From contig NZ_JAAORG010000003.1 of assembly GCF_017696055.1 (NCBI RefSeq), positions 1-64,000 of the forward strand: 64,000 nt of DNA, given 5' to 3'. This document shows positions 60,992-64,000 of this stretch, in pieces; positions within the stretch are counted from its first letter, which is position 1; each line of letters opens with the position of its first letter. The DNA is from Prochlorococcus marinus XMU1406 (GTDB lineage Bacteria; Cyanobacteriota; Cyanobacteriia; PCC-6307; Cyanobiaceae). The notes beneath the pieces are model-generated. The model was not told the DNA's origin, searched no databases, and worked only from the letters and a program-made list of their open reading frames with translations. Position numbers and translations under genes: made by a program.

Positions 60992-61144
60992 ATGAAAACC
61001 TTTTTAATATCTGGTCTAGTAGATGATTACAAGATAAAAACAAATATTTTTGCAATTTCTCCTAATCATGCAATTAAGGTTTTTCAACAAAAATATCCAA
61101 ATGCAATTGATATCTATGTAATTCAGAATTTATTTAAGAAATAA
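60992..61144 (+). CDS. Small hypothetical protein
   Basis: The 50-residue product (TFLISGLVDDYKIKTNIF, then AISPNHAIKVFQQKYPNA) looks like a compact beta-alpha-beta unit. No signal peptide. The frame is coherent from ATG to stop. No family recognised. Confidence 0.5.
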   Translation: MKTFLISGLVDDYKIKTNIFAISPNHAIKVFQQKYPNAIDIYVIQNLFKK

Positions 61145-61218
61145 ATTTAATCAAATTTTTAAAATATAGACTTCTGATATAAAAGGATTAGAATCTCAAA
61201 AAGTTAATTTCCATATAA

Positions 61219-63510
61219 GTGAATAGAATTGAATTTATAAAATTTATTATTGATAAAAAAAAATTAGATGAAGAAGTTTTTAAAAAATCACTTGAAATTG
61301 ATAATTATCCCATTGCAAGACAAATATTAAATAGGATTAATGGTAATGGGGATATTGAAATCATTCTCAAGTCTGGAAATATTGTTGAAATAATTTCTTC
61401 TAAACAAAATTTTATTGCAAATGAAGTTAACTTCATTAATGATTCATTTTTAAAATCTGAAATAGGTAAATTTTTAAATGACTTAGTTGATTTCAAAATT
61501 TCTCAAGGTACATTCTCAGAAAATAATTCAAAAAAAACAAAGCAAAATTTAAAGAGAGAAAATATCCAATCATCCTCTTCTTTAAAGAGTAATGATCCTG
61601 CTTATAAATTCATAAAAGCAAAAGAAAAAATACAAAAAGAAAATAAAAAAACTTTCAGGAATAATCAAACTTTAATTAATGAAAAAGCAACAAGTAACAT
61701 ATTAAAAAGTAAAAAAAAAGTCATAAGAAATAATTTTTCTAATAAATTTTCGAAACGCAAAATACTAAAATTTAACTTAATTCTATTGGGAATTATTTTC
61801 ACAATCGGAATACCTTATATTTATACAAATTTTGAGAATATAAGAACTAAAGGGCAAATCAATGTAAATTCAAAATTAAATGTGCAAGATTATTTAAGAT
61901 TGGCAGAAAAAAATGCTGGAGAAAAAAATTATAAAGGCGCTATTGATAATTATTCGAAAGTGATCAAAATCGAACCTGAAAATGCAAAAGTATATTATTT
62001 GCGCGCATTAATGAAATTTAATCTAAATATGTATGCAGAAGCATTAAAAGATCTAGAAATATATGCAAAATCAAATCCAACTGATGCTTATTTTTATGAG
62101 AAAAGAGGAATAACTAAATTTTTCTTAAAAGATTTTCAAGGTGCAATAGAAGATTATGACTTTGCGATAAAAATAAATTCAAATGATCCTTTGCTATATA
62201 TTGGACGAGCAAAAGTCAAAGAAAATAATCAAAAATTTAAAAATGCAGTTGAGGACTATAGTATTGCTATAAGTATTGAACCCAACAATCCAGAATTCTA
62301 TGCCGCAAGAGCAGCAGCAAAAATTTCTCTTAATAACTTTAAAGATTCATTAAAAGACTATAAAAAAGCAATAAAATTAAACCCAAGTAATTCTGAATAT
62401 TGGAATCTTCGAGGTAACTTGTATTTCAAATTTGAGAAATTTAAAAGATCAATTAAAGATTTTTCAAAAGCAATAGAGTTGGAACCTATGAAATCTTTGT
62501 ATTGGAGAAATCTTGCCAATGCAAAAAATTCTCTAAAAAAATATGATGAATCAATATCTCATTATAGTAAGGCAATTAGTTTAGATGTTAATAATTTAGA
62601 ACTTTATAATTTAAGAGGATTAGTAAAGATGAGAAAGAAAAACTTTAATGGCGCCATAGAAGACTTTACAAAATCAATTAATTTAAAAAATGGTAATGAT
62701 TCCAATAAAAAAATTATTGACAATGGATCGATGTATTACAACAGAGGAGTAGCAAGAGGAGAAGTCTACAATTATTCAGGCGCCCTTAATGATTTTACGA
62801 ACGCAATTAAATTAAATCCCTATTTTCCAGATGCTTTTTATTCTAGAGGTTCTGCAAAATATAATTTACAAAAAGTATCAGATGCCTGTTTAGACTATGA
62901 AAAAGCATCTTTACTTGATTTTTCATTAAAGATTCCAAACTATTGCAATAAAATAAACTATAAGAACCCAAGATATGAATCACTTCAACAAGAATTATTC
63001 AGACAAGATTTAGAGAAAAAAATTGCTATCAAAACTTATAGAGATAAATGTTATTCAATGTATGAAAGGTCAAGTTATGCTAACGGACAAAAGAATTATT
63101 TAATCAATCCTAACGGATCAGTAAATCAAATTTTATGGACATCTTTTGGAAACCCTCCTGATACTTACAGAAAACCTATTTGCAAAATAAGTCCTAATAT
63201 TATAGGAATATTGAATAAAACAGTTACTACTAGTTGTCCAAAAAAAAATAAATCAAATAGCAGGGTTTATCAAAAAGAGATATTTCTCACAGAAGAAAAC
63301 TTAATTACTGAAAGACCAGAAGAACTCGGTTTATTTGGAATAAAATTAGGATCGGAGAAGAGAGAAAAATTTCTAGTCAAATATGAAAGATCAAGACCTT
63401 GTGATGGTAATTTTAAATGGTCTTCTGTAAATGATAAAACTATAGGGAAAAAAGTTAAAAATGAACTAAGAAGATGGTATGAATATGATTACAGTGAATA
63501 TTTCCCATGA
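61219..63510 (+). CDS. Membrane-anchored TPR protein
   Basis: The 763-residue protein starts at GTG 61219. The N-terminal ~175 residues are polar and Lys/Asn-rich. One transmembrane helix (FNLILLGIIFTIGIPYIYT) follows near residue 190. About nine TPR units extend from ~220 to ~585 (repeated AI.DY.KAI.L.P.N..YY.RG pattern). The C-terminal ~180 residues are a non-repeat domain ending RRWYEYDYSEYFP. The TPR part probably faces the periplasm as a scaffold. It overlaps the next, exported gene by four bases. Confidence 0.8.
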   Translation: MNRIEFIKFIIDKKKLDEEVFKKSLEIDNYPIARQILNRINGNGDIEIILKSGNIVEIISSKQNFIANEVNFINDSFLKSEIGKFLNDLVDFKISQGTFSENNSKKTKQNLKRENIQSSSSLKSNDPAYKFIKAKEKIQKENKKTFRNNQTLINEKATSNILKSKKKVIRNNFSNKFSKRKILKFNLILLGIIFTIGIPYIYTNFENIRTKGQINVNSKLNVQDYLRLAEKNAGEKNYKGAIDNYSKVIKIEPENAKVYYLRALMKFNLNMYAEALKDLEIYAKSNPTDAYFYEKRGITKFFLKDFQGAIEDYDFAIKINSNDPLLYIGRAKVKENNQKFKNAVEDYSIAISIEPNNPEFYAARAAAKISLNNFKDSLKDYKKAIKLNPSNSEYWNLRGNLYFKFEKFKRSIKDFSKAIELEPMKSLYWRNLANAKNSLKKYDESISHYSKAISLDVNNLELYNLRGLVKMRKKNFNGAIEDFTKSINLKNGNDSNKKIIDNGSMYYNRGVARGEVYNYSGALNDFTNAIKLNPYFPDAFYSRGSAKYNLQKVSDACLDYEKASLLDFSLKIPNYCNKINYKNPRYESLQQELFRQDLEKKIAIKTYRDKCYSMYERSSYANGQKNYLINPNGSVNQILWTSFGNPPDTYRKPICKISPNIIGILNKTVTTSCPKKNKSNSRVYQKEIFLTEENLITERPEELGLFGIKLGSEKREKFLVKYERSRPCDGNFKWSSVNDKTIGKKVKNELRRWYEYDYSEYFP

Positions 63511-64000
63511 GAATAATTAAAAATTATTTACTTTTATTATTTCTTTTATTAAGCAATTTTTATCAACTTTCGGTTAAATCTAATAATTTAAAAGAGATCT
63601 TCAAACAAGAACAGATCGAAAATAATATTAAAAAGAGGGAACAAAAAATAATTAATGAAAAAGAGCAAGTCAAATGTAAAAATTTACTTGAACAATCGAA
63701 CTACTATCAAGTTTTAAGACCATATGATAATTCAGGCAAAACTAATAGTGGATATAACTATGAATTCTCAAAAAACTACAGGGTCTATATAAATCCAAAC
63801 AATAACAAAATTTTGCTAGTTGATATTATGGATAATTCTTCTAATTTGTGCAAAGATTTTGTTTTCACAAAATATAATGGTATAACTCTTGGTTTTTTAA
63901 ACAAAAGAATTACGACGAAATGTTTTGTCGATAAAAACTCGGATGAAAAATATCAATATATCGTGGAAGTCAATAAAGAAATGATTTATGACTATTACAG
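63507..64000 (+). CDS. Exported hypothetical protein (3' partial)
   Basis: The ATG overlaps the stop of the TPR gene (ATGA), indicating coupled translation. The product starts with a signal peptide (RIIKNYLLLLFLLLSNFYQL). A Lys/Glu-rich helix comes next, then a beta-rich domain with cysteines (VKCKNLLEQSNYYQVL, DNSSNLCKDFVFTKY). It runs off the window end. Co-occurrence suggests it works with the TPR protein in the periplasm. Confidence 0.7.
   Translation, partial: MRIIKNYLLLLFLLLSNFYQLSVKSNNLKEIFKQEQIENNIKKREQKIINEKEQVKCKNLLEQSNYYQVLRPYDNSGKTNSGYNYEFSKNYRVYINPNNNKILLVDIMDNSSNLCKDFVFTKYNGITLGFLNKRITTKCFVDKNSDEKYQYIVEVNKEMIYDYY

Overview
The window looks like chromosome from a high-light-adapted Prochlorococcus or a very close relative. 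The DNA is strongly AT-rich. It carries psbD/psbC overlapping by 17 bp, petM, ycf4, ycf39, an NADPH thioredoxin reductase fused to thioredoxin, several high-light-inducible (hli) genes, a split pntA plus pntB, and a very large number of 35-100 residue proteins of the picocyanobacterial type. No transposase, integrase or CRISPR array was seen. Species-level placement is inference.

Layout. 1-620: the 3' end of a large repeat protein with Trp-rich domains, then the 3' part of a tRNA-Pro(UGG) without its 5' half, and a terminator; this resembles the edge of a genomic island. 923-3950: surface-glycan type genes (TPR-glycosyltransferase, DUF6165, sulfotransferase). 4.2-9 kb: an hli gene, rluF, an SRAP (YedK-like) gene, DUF3303, several tiny genes, two broken small genes and a candidate structured RNA. 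9.1-18 kb: a microprotein region containing a compact plus-strand run with a MauE-like membrane protein, a DUF411 protein and a DUF3721 protein, followed by a divergent Nramp-type transporter. 18.2-28 kb: an NSS-type sodium symporter, selO, a cupin, a class I glutamine amidotransferase and an hli cluster. 27.7-35.8 kb: housekeeping genes (ychF, an HlyD-type adaptor, polA, cysS, dxr).

35.8-41.0 kb is the most unusual block: a minus-strand run of an aspartate-carbamoyltransferase-like enzyme that has lost the usual aspartate-binding residues, an asparagine-synthase-type amidotransferase, an M20 N-carbamoyl-amino-acid hydrolase type enzyme and a DUF1028 protein. Together they suggest an undescribed carbamoyl/amide metabolic route. 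41.2-57.8 kb: pntB/pntA2/pntA1, the NTRC-type reductase, an IF-1 paralogue, ycf39, petM, ilvH, a cyclophilin-type lipoprotein, ycf4, psbD-psbC, maf, cobQ and a [2Fe-2S] ferredoxin. 57.8-60.6 kb: two small RNA candidates on the minus strand, one Yfr2-like and one Yfr1-like, with near-perfect complementarity, a rhomboid gene with an N-terminal frameshift, and several small decayed genes. 61.2-64.0 kb: a membrane-anchored TPR protein overlapping a secreted protein that runs off the end.

At least seven small genes carry in-frame stops or frameshifts, several next to homopolymers. They may be decaying accessory genes or assembly errors; the sequence alone cannot separate the two.
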